A DNA stretch of 64,000 nucleotides from NCBI GenBank assembly GCA_963819695.1, contig CAWFXD010000001.1, forward strand, positions 1,178,001 through 1,242,000. The letters run 5' to 3'. Every line of letters begins with the position of its first letter. The first letter of the stretch is position 1. The notes beneath the pieces are model-generated. The model was not told where the DNA came from. It worked only from the letters and a program-made list of their open reading frames with translations, and made no database searches. Made by a program: the position numbers and the translations under genes. Below are positions 45,361 through 54,974 of this stretch, one piece after another. The DNA is from DASZIT01 sp963819695 (lineage in GTDB: Bacteria > Actinomycetota > Acidimicrobiia > Acidimicrobiales > RAAP-2).

Positions 45361-45418
45361 TCAAAATCATCAACAATCACTATTCGACTTCTGGATTGGC
45401 ATCGTCCACCATGGGAGG

Positions 45419-46988
45419 GTGGAGACCGACACCGAGCTGCCGCCGACCGGATGGCGGCAGCTGATCGCCGAGCCCCGCCGACCGGTCTGGATCCGGAACC
45501 GCCCGGGTGCCTACCGCCTCGCGGTGGCCGCGGTGTGCATCGGCGCCTTCATGGGCCAGCTCGACGCCAGCATCGTGACCCAGGCGTTCCCCACCCTCGA
45601 ACGGACGTTCGGGGTCGGGGTGGGCCCGGTCACCTGGGTCGGCCTCAGCTATCTGCTGGTGCTGGTGGCCACCGTCGCCGCCGTCGGCCGTTTCGCCGAC
45701 ATGTTCGGGCACAAGCTTCTCTACATCTACGGGTTTCTCATCTTCATTGCCGGATCGGCCCTCTGCCGCGCTGGCGCCGAATCTCTACGTTCTCTGCGGG
45801 TTCCGGGTGCTCCAGGCCGTCGGGGCCGCTCTGTTGCAGGCCAACAGCGTGGCCATCATCGCCCTGGCCGTGCCCCGGCGCCGTCTCGGCCGTTCGATCG
45901 GAATCCAGGGCGCCGCCCAGGCGCTGGGCTTGGCCTTCGGCCCGTCGGTCGGCGGGTTGCTGCTGGCGGTGGGCGGGTGGCGGCTGCTGTTCTTGGTCAA
46001 CGTGCCGGTCGGGGCGGTCGGGGTGGCCGCCGGGTTGTTGTTCATCCCCCGTAGCCGGCACCTGCAGGCACGGGTCGGTTTCGACTGGTCCGGCTTTGTC
46101 CTGTTCTTCCCCGCGGTGGTGGCGCTGGTGTCGGTGATCTCGCTGGGGAACCGCCAGGGTTGGACCTCACCGTGGATCCTCGGTCTCTTCGGGGTCTCGG
46201 CGATCCTCGGCATCGGGTTCGTGGCCCGGGAGCGCCGGTTCCCCGAGCCGATGGTGGACCTGTCGCTGTTCCGGGGGGTCCGCTTCAGCGCCGGGATCGT
46301 GAGCGCGACGCTGTCCTTCATGGTGCTGTTCGGGGTGTTGGTGATCGTGCCCTTCCTGCTCGAACGCGGCTACGGGCTGGGCACCGCCCGGTCGGGGATC
46401 GAGTTGATGGCCATGCCGCTGGCCCTGGGCATCGTGGCCCCGGGTGCCGGTCACCTGGCCGACCGGGTCGGGGTGGGACCCCCGGGGGTGTCCGGAATGG
46501 TGCTGGTGGTGCTCGGTCTGGTCGGGCTGGCGGTGTGGGATCCGACCACGCCCGGCTTCGTCGCCCTGCTGGCATCGATCGGCGTCGGCCTCGGTCTGTT
46601 CATCTCGCCCAACAACGCCGGGATCATGGCGGGCATCCCCGCCCAACAATCCGGGCTCGCCTCCGGGGTTCTCAACATGACCCGGGGGATCGGGACCGCG
46701 CTGGGGTTGGCGGCCAGCGGTGCGGTGTTCGGTTCCCTGGCTGGCAACCTGGCCGATGCCGCCCAGGTGCGGCACGCCTTTACGATCACCGCCCTGGTGT
46801 TGGCCGCCGCCGCCGGACTGGCCGCCGCCGCCGTCCTCTACGGGGTCATCGCCGACCCGGCTCCGCCCCGGGTCGACCGGCTGTCCGGCTCCGGTTCGCC
46901 CACGCCCTACCGGCCGGCCGCCGATGTCCCGGCGGGTTGCGGATCGGCGGACATGGAGACGAAGTCCCGCGACGAGGGTTCGAAGTAG
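45419..46988 (+). CDS. MFS exporter, DHA2 type (frameshifted)
   Basis: 14-TM drug exporter of about 522 residues. TM1 holds CIGAFMGQLDASIVTQAFP (motif D1), motif A reads GRFADMFGHKLLY. The frame breaks at a CC at 45766-45767; with one C removed the chain reads GSALCALAPNLYVLCGF and continues without gaps to 46988. Divergent from lysR. GTG 45419 is the only plausible start; GGGAGG touches it. The 3' end overlaps the convergent phosphodiester-glycosidase gene by 82 bp. Confidence 0.85.
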
Positions 46989-48080
46989 CGATTGGGCGAG
47001 CCGGTCATCGAGCTCAACAGCTTGGTGCCGTTGGCGGGGGAGGCGAGCTTGCCCAGCGGGGGCTTGAAGAAGAAGTAGTCGACCCAGTAGGTGTTGATGT
47101 CCATCTCCATGGCCCGGACCGCCCCGGCGTGGAGCAGCACGTTGGCCAGGGTATAGACGCTGAGGCCCGGGCCTCCGGCATAGACCAGCGCCCCGTTGGC
47201 CGTCACCCCCGCACCCGACCTCCAGACCAGGAGCTTGTTGCCCAGGGTGGCTCCCCACTTGCCGGTGGAATCCGACTGCAGGCCCGAAACCAGCTGGCCC
47301 TGATCGACGATCAGATCCAGATTCTGGCGAACGCTGGCCACGTCGGGCCCCATGGTCGCGTCCCGTCCCCACTTGGCCACCGTGACCCGGCCGTTGATGT
47401 AGATGACCAGCGAGGCCGCGCCCGGGCGCATGGTGTAGATCAGCCGACCTTCGCTGTAGTACCCGCCGTCGGAATCCTGCATGCGGAATCCGGAGTTGAA
47501 CTGGGCGACGAGCTGACCGGCCTGCTCAGGGGTGGGTGGGGCCACGTCCTTGAACCCGGGGGCGCCGGGCACGTCGGTGCCCGAGAACAGAGTGGCCTTC
47601 AACAGTCTGGTGTCCATCCACGCCACCCCGGTGAGGAGGCTGGTGTGCACCGGGTCGGGGCGGAGGTAGGTGGAGTACACCGCCGGGACCCCGCCAACCA
47701 GCCGGCCGACCGGGGTCCACTTGCCTTCGCCGTCGAGCGGCCCGGGCACGATCGGGTGCAATGAGGACGGCACCGGGAGGTGGGCGACGTTGGCATAGTT
47801 GGCCGAGGAGAACGGGGTGGCCTGGTGGGTGGCCAGCCGCGACATCGGCCCGGCCGCCCTTCGGAGGCTGATGGTGCGAGTACCACTCATTCTCGACCCA
47901 TCGGACGATCCCGCTGCCGCCGTGGGACCGGACCCACTCGACGCTCTTGGCTTGCAGACCGTCGGTTCCCGGCGCGGTGATGGCACTCAAATACGACCAT
48001 CCGGCCACGATGAGGAACACCGCGATGGCGGCGAGCACGGCAAAGGCGACCTTTCGTTTCCGGCTTCGAAAGGGACGCAC
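46907..48080 (-). CDS. Membrane-anchored phosphodiester glycosidase (NAGPA) domain protein (frameshifted)
   Basis: About 390 residues: a basic N-terminus and one membrane helix (AFAVLAAIAVFLIVAGWSYL), then an extracytoplasmic domain with FNSGFRMQDSDGGYY, ASVRQNLDLIVDQGQ and VRAMEMDIN, typical of PF09992/DUF2233. Relatives remove N-acetylglucosamine from phosphodiester-linked sugars or act on cell-wall glycopolymers. The frame breaks at CCC 47849-47851; one base fewer restores it. A second copy lies at 51127. TAGTCT ends six bases before GTG 48080. Confidence 0.75.
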
Positions 48081-48086
48081 CGGGGG

Positions 48087-48092
48087 AGACTA
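48087..48092 (-). promoter_or_regulatory. Leaderless -10 box of the NAGPA-domain gene
   Basis: TAGTCT on the minus strand, six bases before GTG 48080, with CCCCC rather than a Shine-Dalgarno between. Confidence 0.45.
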
Positions 48093-48234
48093 GATCACCG
48101 CGCCCAGCCCCAGGCGTCACCATCGTCACCCGGGATCCGACTGCATCCCCGGGCCGAGGCGGAGGTCCTCGTCACCGCGTAAGTTGTTGTCGCACCCGCC
48201 CGCATCGGAAGCGACGAGCGACCTGGAGGCACTG

Positions 48235-48741
48235 ATGTCGATGGGAGACCGGTACCAAGAGAACCTCGAAAAGGCGGTCGTACCCATGATCGACGGCCCC
48301 CTGGTCCTGGCGACGATCGGCAGTCCGGTCGGTGCGATGGCCCATCTCTTCACGGCCGAGGCATTCAACCTGGGCTTGGCCGGCACCGGAGACAACGTGT
48401 TCCGGGCCTCGGGGGCATCACGTGGGAAGGTCCATCGGGACGAGATGAAAGACGTTCGGCTTCCCCAGACCTTCGCCGTCGCCCTCACCCCGACCTCGGT
48501 CTACTTCTTCAAATGGAAGCCCTTCTGGGGACGGGTCAAGATCAAAAAGGAGCTGGCCCGGCTGCCCCGCGACGGGCTCAAGGTGAAGATCTCGAAAGGA
48601 AAGGCGACCGCAACCACCTTCCTGCTGGTCTCGGAGAGTGCGGGCATGAGGACCGCTTTCGACATGGCGACACTGAGAATGGCCAAAGCCACCGCCAAGG
48701 TCCAAGAGGTGGTCAGCGCCTTCGCTCCGGAGACGGTCTGA
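48235..48741 (+). CDS. Protein of unknown function, possible PH-like domain
   Basis: 168 residues. The central region TFAVALTPTSVYFFKWKPFWGRVKIKKELARLPRDGLKVKI has the alternating pattern of a small beta-barrel, compatible with bacterial PH-like domains; one helix (SAGMRTAFDMATLRMAKATAKVQEVVSAF) closes the chain. No signal peptide. ATG 48235 follows GGAGG at good spacing; a longer start at 48184 lacks this. I do not recognise a family. Confidence 0.6.
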   Translation: MSMGDRYQENLEKAVVPMIDGPLVLATIGSPVGAMAHLFTAEAFNLGLAGTGDNVFRASGASRGKVHRDEMKDVRLPQTFAVALTPTSVYFFKWKPFWGRVKIKKELARLPRDGLKVKISKGKATATTFLLVSESAGMRTAFDMATLRMAKATAKVQEVVSAFAPETV

Positions 48742-48799
48742 ACCACCGGTTCGCCGTTTGTTACCGGTTGGAGGACGCCTCGGCCGATAAGATGTCGCC

Positions 48800-49873
48800 A
48801 TCCGCCGGCCACCGTTTCCCTGGCTCATAGGTATCGTGCTGGTCGCCGGAGCGGTCACGCTGGCCGGGGTCCTGGTGGCATCGTCGGGAACCGCTTCGAA
48901 CCGCGGGTCTCCATCCGGGCCCTACGCCCACCCCGGGCCGTTCGCAGCCGGCGTCACCACCGAGCAGCTCCCGGGGGGGCCGGTGGAGGTGTGGTACCCG
49001 GCCGAACCCTCCTCCATCCACGGCCGGGTCCCGGCGACCTATGACCTCCGTGACTGGCTGCCGCCCGCCCTCGCCACACGGGTGCCGGTCGGGATGGGAT
49101 CGTTCACCACCGATGCCTACCGCGATGTCCCCGCCTCCAAGCGCGCTCCGTTCCCCCTGGTCCTGTTCGCCGCCGGGCTGTACTCGTTCCGGGACCAGTC
49201 GACCTTCCTGACCTCGTGGTTGGCATCGTGGGGATTCGTGGTCGCCTCGCCGGAGTTCACCGCTCACAACCTGACAAGGTTCTTCATCGACCTGGGGGCG
49301 AAACCGACCGCCGGGCCCAGCGACTACCAGGTATTGGTCGACACCGAAGCCCTGGTGCTCTCTGAAAGTGCCGGCGGGGACGGCATCCTGGGCAACCTGG
49401 TGCGGCCCGGGACCGTCGGGATCGTCGGCCACTCCCTCGGAGGCCTCGACGCCATCCAGTTCGCCGGCCGTCCGGAGGTCGGCGTCTATGTGGCGCTGGC
49501 GGCCGGGTCCTCGCCGCCGCCCTCCGATCTGCCGGCCAAACCCTCCTTGTACATGACCGGGTCGGAGGACCGCGACGTGATGCCGAGTTGGGTCGAGGCG
49601 ACCTACGATGCCGCCCCGGCACCCAAGAAGTTCGTATCGCTGCCGGCCGCAGGCCATCTCGCCTTCACCGACCTGTGTCTGATCAACCGCGGCCATGGCG
49701 GGGTGGGAGCCATCGGGGCCGCGCTGGACATGAGCCTGCCGGTCGGGGCGCCGTTCGTCGGGCGGGCGGTCGACGGTTGTGGTCCGGACAACCTGCCGAC
49801 CATGGCTGGGTTCGCCGTCATCCGACAGGACGTGACCGCCGAGCTCAAGACGTTCCTATCGGGACGGTCCTGA
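48800..49873 (+). CDS. Exported alpha/beta hydrolase (PET hydrolase/chlorophyllase-like)
   Basis: About 357 residues. Hydrolase core: PLVLFAAGLYSF, nucleophile VGHSLGGLDAIQF (GHSLG), Asp in TGSEDRDVMP, His in LPAAGHLAFTD. An N-terminal hydrophobic stretch is complete only if translation begins upstream of GTG 48836. The in-frame stop TAA at 48788 leaves only rare starts, the best being ATC 48800 (reading as RRPPFPWLIGIVLVAGAV), preceded by TAAGAT at six bases. The conservative start is GTG 48836, with a shortened signal. Substrate unknown. Confidence 0.7.
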   Translation: MRRPPFPWLIGIVLVAGAVTLAGVLVASSGTASNRGSPSGPYAHPGPFAAGVTTEQLPGGPVEVWYPAEPSSIHGRVPATYDLRDWLPPALATRVPVGMGSFTTDAYRDVPASKRAPFPLVLFAAGLYSFRDQSTFLTSWLASWGFVVASPEFTAHNLTRFFIDLGAKPTAGPSDYQVLVDTEALVLSESAGGDGILGNLVRPGTVGIVGHSLGGLDAIQFAGRPEVGVYVALAAGSSPPPSDLPAKPSLYMTGSEDRDVMPSWVEATYDAAPAPKKFVSLPAAGHLAFTDLCLINRGHGGVGAIGAALDMSLPVGAPFVGRAVDGCGPDNLPTMAGFAVIRQDVTAELKTFLSGRS

Positions 49874-49950
49874 GGCCATTCGGCACGATGAGGTGGCGGC
49901 TTGGGTGCGGAGCCTGCTCGCCGTTGACGACTCGTGGCACACTGAGCACT

Positions 49951-51066
49951 GTGAGTGCCTCGGGCAGGTTCCTGATCCTCAGTTGGGACGGCGGTGGCAA
50001 CACCCCTTCTGCCCTCAATCTGGGTGCCCGGCTCGTCGGTCAGGGACACCGGGCCCGGCTCCTGGGTTGGAGCTCGATGGCGGCGCGGGTTGCCGCGGCG
50101 GGCATGGAGTTCACCGACTATCCGTCGGTGCCGGCGTTCGAATCCGACGTCGATCTCGACGACGCCGGTGAGAGACTCCCGGTTGCATTGCACGGGCGGG
50201 GCACGAGGGATGACATCCTCGCCCAGGCTGAGGACTTCGACCCCGACGTACTGGTGGTGGATTGCATGCTCGGAGCCGGCTTCGACGCCGCGGCCATCCT
50301 CGGTTTGCCGACGGCGGTATTGGTCCATGTGCTGTACGGCCCCTTCCGGTACGAGTGGGGAGGGCTGGCGTTGGGGATGGACGTGGCCCCCGCCCTCGAC
50401 CGGGCGGGGGCGGTATTGGCTCTCACCCCGCCCGGCCTGGATGCGCCCTGCAGGTTGCCGCCCAATACCGCATACGTGGGCCCGATTTCCGCGCCTCCGC
50501 CCCGGGACCCACTGGATCCGCGCATCGCCGAGATGCTGGCCGAGCCGGGCGACCCCTGGGTACTCCTGAGTCTCAGCACGACTGTCCAGGGGCAGGCGGT
50601 GGCGATTCCCCCCATGCTCGACGCCTTGGCCCCGATGCCGGTGCGGGTGCTCCTGACCCTGGCCGACGTCCTCCCTACCGATGCCTTCGAACTGCCGCCG
50701 AACGTGAGGGTGGAGGGCTACGTTCCCCACGACCAGGTCTTGGGATACATGGACGCCGTCATCTCCCACGGCGGCCTGAGCACCATCACCAATGCCCTGG
50801 CCGCGGGGGTGCCGATCCTCTGCATCCCCCAAGGCCGTGAGCAACCGATCAATGCCGCCCGCGTCGAGGCCTGCGGGGTCGGGAGGATGCTTCCGACCGA
50901 AGCGCCGGCATCGGCGATTGCCGAGGCGCTCCAGGGGCTGCTGGATGATGGCGAAGCCCGGACAGCCGCTCGCCGGTTCGCAGACGTAACCGCCGGCCTC
51001 GGGGGTGGTGCGTTCGCAACCGAACAGGTCGCACGTCTCTGGCGCGGTGGGGCGTCACTCACCTAG
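49951..51066 (+). CDS. GT1-family glycosyltransferase (MGT-like)
   Basis: 371 residues, GT-B fold. The C-terminal donor-binding motif reads VRVEGYVPHDQVLGYMDAVISHGGLSTITNALAAGVPILCIPQGREQPINAARVE, as in UDP-sugar-dependent glycosyltransferases of small molecules (macrolides, glycolipids, carotenoids). GTG 49951 lacks a Shine-Dalgarno and has CACACT seven bases upstream, so a leaderless start is possible. 77 bp after the hydrolase; they may or may not be cotranscribed. Confidence 0.85.
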   Translation: MSASGRFLILSWDGGGNTPSALNLGARLVGQGHRARLLGWSSMAARVAAAGMEFTDYPSVPAFESDVDLDDAGERLPVALHGRGTRDDILAQAEDFDPDVLVVDCMLGAGFDAAAILGLPTAVLVHVLYGPFRYEWGGLALGMDVAPALDRAGAVLALTPPGLDAPCRLPPNTAYVGPISAPPPRDPLDPRIAEMLAEPGDPWVLLSLSTTVQGQAVAIPPMLDALAPMPVRVLLTLADVLPTDAFELPPNVRVEGYVPHDQVLGYMDAVISHGGLSTITNALAAGVPILCIPQGREQPINAARVEACGVGRMLPTEAPASAIAEALQGLLDDGEARTAARRFADVTAGLGGGAFATEQVARLWRGGASLT

Positions 51067-51126
51067 AGAATCTCCGTTCCGCCCGAGTGTTCGGGGCGGC
51101 CTCGGACGGCTGGGCGACACGGCCGG

Positions 51127-52911
51127 TCAGCTGGAGACGAGGGCCAGGAAATCGCGCTCCGAGTAGCTGATGAAGCGGCCGGGCCCGTAGTACATGCCGC
51201 CGATCAGGTTCCCGCCGGTCAGCACTCCGGGGTTGGACTGCCCGGGAGCGGTGGCGTAGGTGGAGAGCGTCACCCACTGGGGGTTGATGTCGAGCTCCAT
51301 GCCTTCGACCGCCCCGGCCACCAGCAGAAGATGGGCCAGGTCGCCGGGCAGGAGGTTGGGCCCCCCGACGTAGATGAGATTTCCGAAACGGTCGGTGCCG
51401 ATCCCTGAGCGCCAGTTGTTGCCGACCCCGCCGAGCACCGCACCCCAGGCTCCGACCGAGAGATTGGCGGCGGGTTGCCCGCCGTCGACCAGCATGCCGA
51501 GGTTCTGGCGCACCGAGAACACCGCCGGGGACATCCCGACCTCCGACCCCCACGCGCCGATCTGGACTTTCCCGTTGTTGTAGATCACCAGCGAGGCAGT
51601 CCCGTTGCGGAGGGGGAGAGGTGTCTGGCCCTGCGAGTACCAACCCCCGACGGTGTCCGCCATCAGGAATCCCGAGTTGAAGGCGGCCAGCAGCCGCGAC
51701 CGGTCGCCGGGTGCCACCTGGCCGGAATAGGCGTAGTTCCCGGCGGGCTGGGAGGGCGGTCCCGCGTACAGCCTCAGGTTGGTGCGGCTCATGTCCATCC
51801 AGGCGATCCCGGCCGACGCGCCTCCGGGATACGGGCGCAGGGTGGTGGTGTAGACGGCCGGGGTCGGGCCGACGTTCCGGACGGCCGGCACCCACTGTCC
51901 CTCACCGGGTGGGCCCCCGGCACCGGGGACGGGGAGGTCGTTGGGGACGACCGTGCCCTGGCATCCCCCGGGTCGTCCCACCCCGGAGATGGCCGCCACC
52001 GATGCCACGTGCGGCGACCCGGCCAGCGAGCCCTGGAAGGTGGCGTCCCCATAGGTGAAGATCCCGCCGTCCTGGGCGGCCAGCCAGTAGCCGCCGCCGG
52101 TGGACGTGGTGGTCATCCCGACGATGGGTTTGACCAACGGGACACCGCCGGCCGAACCCAGAAACGGAGCATCACCGAAGGAGAAGATGCCGCCGTCGGT
52201 GGCCACCATCCAGTATCCCCGGCCGTCGGGGGTGGCGGCCATCCCCACCACCGGCTTGTTGAGGGTCATGGCGCCGGTCGAGCCGTAGAAGGCCGCGTCC
52301 CCGTAGCTGAAGATGCCGCCGTCGGAAGCCACCAGCCAGTACCCCCGGCCGTCGGGAGTGGAGGCCATGCCCACGATGGGCTGGTTGATGGCCGTCCCCC
52401 CGGTCGAACCGTAGAAGGCCGCGTCCCCGAAGGAGAAGACGCCCCCGTCGGTAGCCACCAACCAGTAGCCGCCGCCGTCCGGGGTGGCGGCCATCCCCAC
52501 CACCGGCTTGACCAGGCTGAGACCTCCGGTCGATCCGTAGAACGACGCGCCTCCGAACGAGAAGATGCCGCCGTCCTGGGCGACCAGCCAGTACCCGAGC
52601 CCGTTGACCGTCGAAGCCATGCACACCGTCGGCCGGTTGAGGGGCTGGCCGCCCATCGAGCCGTAGAAGCGGGCCGCACCGTAGGAGAACACTCCACCGT
52701 CGTCGCCCAGCAACCAGTAGCCGGGCGAGGTCGGGACATCGCCGGCCGAGACGTGGGCCGAGTCCGCCGAGCTGGGGCCGGCGACAACCTGGGCGGCCGC
52801 CGGCAGGGCCGGCCCGCAGAGACAGGCCACGCCCACCAGGGCGGCGGCCAGCCGGGTGGTGCGACTCCACGGCCCCAAGCGTCCCGACGTGGTGGGCCGG
52901 CCGCGGCTCAA
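51127..52911 (-). CDS. Exported six-repeat (propeller-like) protein with C-terminal phosphodiester glycosidase domain
   Basis: About 594 residues. Signal segment (about 15-45, AALVGVACLCGPALPAAAQ), then six tandem 42-residue repeats (pattern GYWLVATDGGIFSFGDAAFYGS), then a PF09992-type domain (FNSGFLMADTVGGWYSQ, SVRQNLGMLVDGGQP, VEGMELDIN). TTG 52911 overlaps the stop of the lipoprotein gene (TTGA); GTG 52914 is just upstream. The repeats probably form a beta-propeller binding a polymer, with the glycosidase acting on cell-wall or extracellular glycans. Paralogue of 46907-48080. Confidence 0.77.
   Translation of the reverse strand: MSRGRPTTSGRLGPWSRTTRLAAALVGVACLCGPALPAAAQVVAGPSSADSAHVSAGDVPTSPGYWLLGDDGGVFSYGAARFYGSMGGQPLNRPTVCMASTVNGLGYWLVAQDGGIFSFGGASFYGSTGGLSLVKPVVGMAATPDGGGYWLVATDGGVFSFGDAAFYGSTGGTAINQPIVGMASTPDGRGYWLVASDGGIFSYGDAAFYGSTGAMTLNKPVVGMAATPDGRGYWMVATDGGIFSFGDAPFLGSAGGVPLVKPIVGMTTTSTGGGYWLAAQDGGIFTYGDATFQGSLAGSPHVASVAAISGVGRPGGCQGTVVPNDLPVPGAGGPPGEGQWVPAVRNVGPTPAVYTTTLRPYPGGASAGIAWMDMSRTNLRLYAGPPSQPAGNYAYSGQVAPGDRSRLLAAFNSGFLMADTVGGWYSQGQTPLPLRNGTASLVIYNNGKVQIGAWGSEVGMSPAVFSVRQNLGMLVDGGQPAANLSVGAWGAVLGGVGNNWRSGIGTDRFGNLIYVGGPNLLPGDLAHLLLVAGAVEGMELDINPQWVTLSTYATAPGQSNPGVLTGGNLIGGMYYGPGRFISYSERDFLALVSS
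51967..52722 (-). repeat. Six 126-bp repeats coding 42-residue propeller-like units
   Basis: Six contiguous in-frame units of 42 residues each start with GYW and carry DGG(I/V)FS(F/Y)G and GS. First and last diverge; the middle four are 75-90% alike at the protein level by eye. Six such units suit a closed six-bladed propeller. Confidence 0.85.
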
Positions 52912-53204
52912 CACGGCGGTGCGCAGGTGGGATTGGGCGATGGCACGTAGTAGGTCGACGGCGGCGAGTAATAGGTGGTGGTCGTGGTCGGCGGAACCGT
53001 GGTCGTGGTCGGGGGAACCGTGGTCGTGGTCGGGGGAACCGTGGTCGTAGTCGTCGTTGTCGCCGTCGTGGTGGTGGTCGTCGGGACCGTCTTGGCCGGG
53101 GAACTCGAGCACCCGGCGACAAGGACGGCGAGCGCCATGGTGGCGATGACGACGGGCCGGATGGCGCGGCGAATAGGAGCCGACGAGAGATCCCCCACGT
53201 TCAT
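52908..53204 (-). CDS. Small Thr/Pro-rich lipoprotein
   Basis: 98 residues: signal with lipobox LVAGC (Cys about 32), then a Thr tract with repeated VPPTTTT and a short tail ending PTCAPPC. Translation of the repeat protein begins in its stop codon (TTGA). Likely anchored to the membrane, giving a flexible linker to wall-bound partners. TAGGGT ends seven bases before ATG 53204. Confidence 0.65.
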   Translation of the reverse strand: MNVGDLSSAPIRRAIRPVVIATMALAVLVAGCSSSPAKTVPTTTTTTATTTTTTTVPPTTTTVPPTTTTVPPTTTTTYYSPPSTYYVPSPNPTCAPPC

Positions 53205-53211
53205 GCCCCGC

Positions 53212-53217
53212 ACCCTA
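53212..53217 (-). promoter_or_regulatory. Leaderless -10 box of the lipoprotein gene
   Basis: TAGGGT on the minus strand, seven bases before ATG 53204. Confidence 0.5.
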
Positions 53218-53293
53218 ACCGCGGCCGGGAAGGGCGTTCAGGTCATCTAAGGGTGACCGGAAGGTGCCGCGCCGGTGAACAAAATTGCGATGC

Positions 53294-54274
53294 TCAGAAG
53301 TGGCCGAGGACCGGGTGCGGCACGTAGGGCTCCTCCAGCCGAGCCACTTCGTCGCCAGAGAGGACCAACTGCTCGGCGGCCAGCGCGTCGGCCAGATGGG
53401 ACTCCTTGGTGGCGCCCACGATCGGGGCGGTGACCCCGGGCCGTTGCAACACCCAGGCCAGGGCCACCTGGGCCGGAGGCACCTGGCGTTCGGCCGCGAC
53501 TTCCGCCACCCGGTCGACCACGTCGAAATCGGTGGGTTGGTCGTAGAGGTAGTCGGTGAACGCGTCGGTCGACGATCGGGTAGTGGATCGCTCGCCTCCC
53601 CGGGTCCGATTGCCGGCCAGCACCCCGCGGGCCAGCGGGCTCCAGGGGATGACGCCCACCCCCTGGTCGATGCACTGGGGGATCATCTCGCGCTCCTCCT
53701 CGCGGTAGATCAGGTTGTAGTGCGGCTGCATGGACACGAACCGCGTCCAGTGGTTCTCGTCGGCCACCCGCTGGGCTTTGGCAAACTGCCAGGCGAACAT
53801 GCTCGACGCACCGATGTAGCGGGCCTTGCCCGACCGCACCACGTCGTGCAGCGCCTCCATCGTCTCCTCGATCGGGGTGTGGTGGTCCCAGCGGTGGATC
53901 TGGTAGAGGTCGACGTAGTCCATCTCGAGACGTTGCAGCGAAGCGTCGATGGCCGAGAGGATGTGCTTCCGGGAGAGGCCCTTGCCGTTCTCGCCCGGCC
54001 TCATGGGCATGTACACCTTGGTGGCCACCACCACGTCGTCGCGCTCGAAGAACTTTCGCAGCAAGCGGCCGGTGGCGACCTCGCTGGCACCGGCCGAATA
54101 GGTGTCGGCGGTGTCGTAGAAGGTGATCCCGCCCTCCACCGCGAGTTTCACGATGGGCTCGGCGGCGTCCTCGCCGAGCACCCAGGGGCGCTCACTGTCA
54201 TTGCCGAAACTCATCATGCCGAGACAGACGCGGGACACCCGCAGTCCGGTAGCTCCGAGATTGACGTATTCCAT
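53294..54274 (-). CDS. Aldo/keto reductase
   Basis: 326 residues, TIM-barrel NADPH-dependent reductase of the Tas/YajO-like group. Catalytic residues are visible: Asp in TFYDTADTYSAG with Tyr, Lys in VVATKVY, His in YQIHRWD. NADPH-binding end PIVGATKESHLADAL. ATG 54274 is preceded by CGAGGTG. Divergent from the SnoaL-like gene. Substrate unknown. Confidence 0.88.
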   Translation of the reverse strand: MEYVNLGATGLRVSRVCLGMMSFGNDSERPWVLGEDAAEPIVKLAVEGGITFYDTADTYSAGASEVATGRLLRKFFERDDVVVATKVYMPMRPGENGKGLSRKHILSAIDASLQRLEMDYVDLYQIHRWDHHTPIEETMEALHDVVRSGKARYIGASSMFAWQFAKAQRVADENHWTRFVSMQPHYNLIYREEEREMIPQCIDQGVGVIPWSPLARGVLAGNRTRGGERSTTRSSTDAFTDYLYDQPTDFDVVDRVAEVAAERQVPPAQVALAWVLQRPGVTAPIVGATKESHLADALAAEQLVLSGDEVARLEEPYVPHPVLGHF

Positions 54275-54369
54275 GGGCACCTCGTGTCGCCGATGAGGGA
54301 AGGTCGTCCCTCGATGTCTGTTCACCCCAACCTATCCGCCTCGCCCGTGACCGTGTCCGGTCGGCGAAG

Positions 54370-54375
54370 TAGCGT
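54370..54375 (+). promoter_or_regulatory. Leaderless -10 box of the SnoaL-like gene
   Basis: TAGCGT ends seven bases before GTG 54383. Confidence 0.45.
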
Positions 54376-54382
54376 TCGGACA

Positions 54383-54895
54383 GTGATCGACGACGAGCTC
54401 CTGCTGACCGCGGTGCACGACACCGGCATCCGCCGGCTGCAGCACGCCTATGCCGACGTGGTCAATCGCCGGGCCTGGTCCGAACTGGAAGACCTCTTCC
54501 TTCCCGATGCCGCGGTGGTCATCGACACCCGGAAGGGCGACCCGCTCCGACTGGTCGGAGGCCGGGCGGTCGGCGAGTTCATCGGCGCCTCGGTGGCCAG
54601 GTTCTCGTTCTTCGAATTCGAGATCCTCAACGCCCACATCGTGTTTCCCCACGGCGCCGGGGCCGAGTCGGCGGTCAGCCGCCTGTACATGTGCGAGCAC
54701 CGCCTGGACGAGGGCAGCGGGCGGTGGACCAACGCCTTCGGCCTCTATCACGACCGGTACGCCTTCGATGGTGGCCGCTGGTGGTTCGCCGCACGCAACT
54801 ACCACTCACTGGCCCGCAACGCACCGGATCTCGACGTCTTCCCGTTCCCCGATCCGGCGCCGATCGATGTCCCGGGCGCCGATCACCATTCATAG
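54383..54895 (+). CDS. SnoaL/NTF2-like protein
   Basis: 170 residues. Starts with the helix GIRRLQHAYADVVNRRAWSELEDLFLPDAAVVI and ends with the curved sheet including WTNAFGLYHDRYAFDGGRWWFAARNYHS, the SnoaL-like polyketide-cyclase/isomerase fold. Such proteins bind hydrophobic ring compounds; catalytic His/Asp pair not identified. GTG start set by the -10 box. Confidence 0.75.
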   Translation: MIDDELLLTAVHDTGIRRLQHAYADVVNRRAWSELEDLFLPDAAVVIDTRKGDPLRLVGGRAVGEFIGASVARFSFFEFEILNAHIVFPHGAGAESAVSRLYMCEHRLDEGSGRWTNAFGLYHDRYAFDGGRWWFAARNYHSLARNAPDLDVFPFPDPAPIDVPGADHHS

Positions 54896-54974
54896 TGTCG
54901 TGAGTCGTGTCCTCGAAGGAGGGATGTCATTGCGTATGGCCGTGCTACCGGTCTTCGGCCGGGACGGGAGAGGG

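Noticed and set aside
51967..52722. 126-bp repeats as a possible non-coding or mobile element
   Set aside because: All six are in frame in one exported protein, with codon-level variation that keeps the protein pattern.
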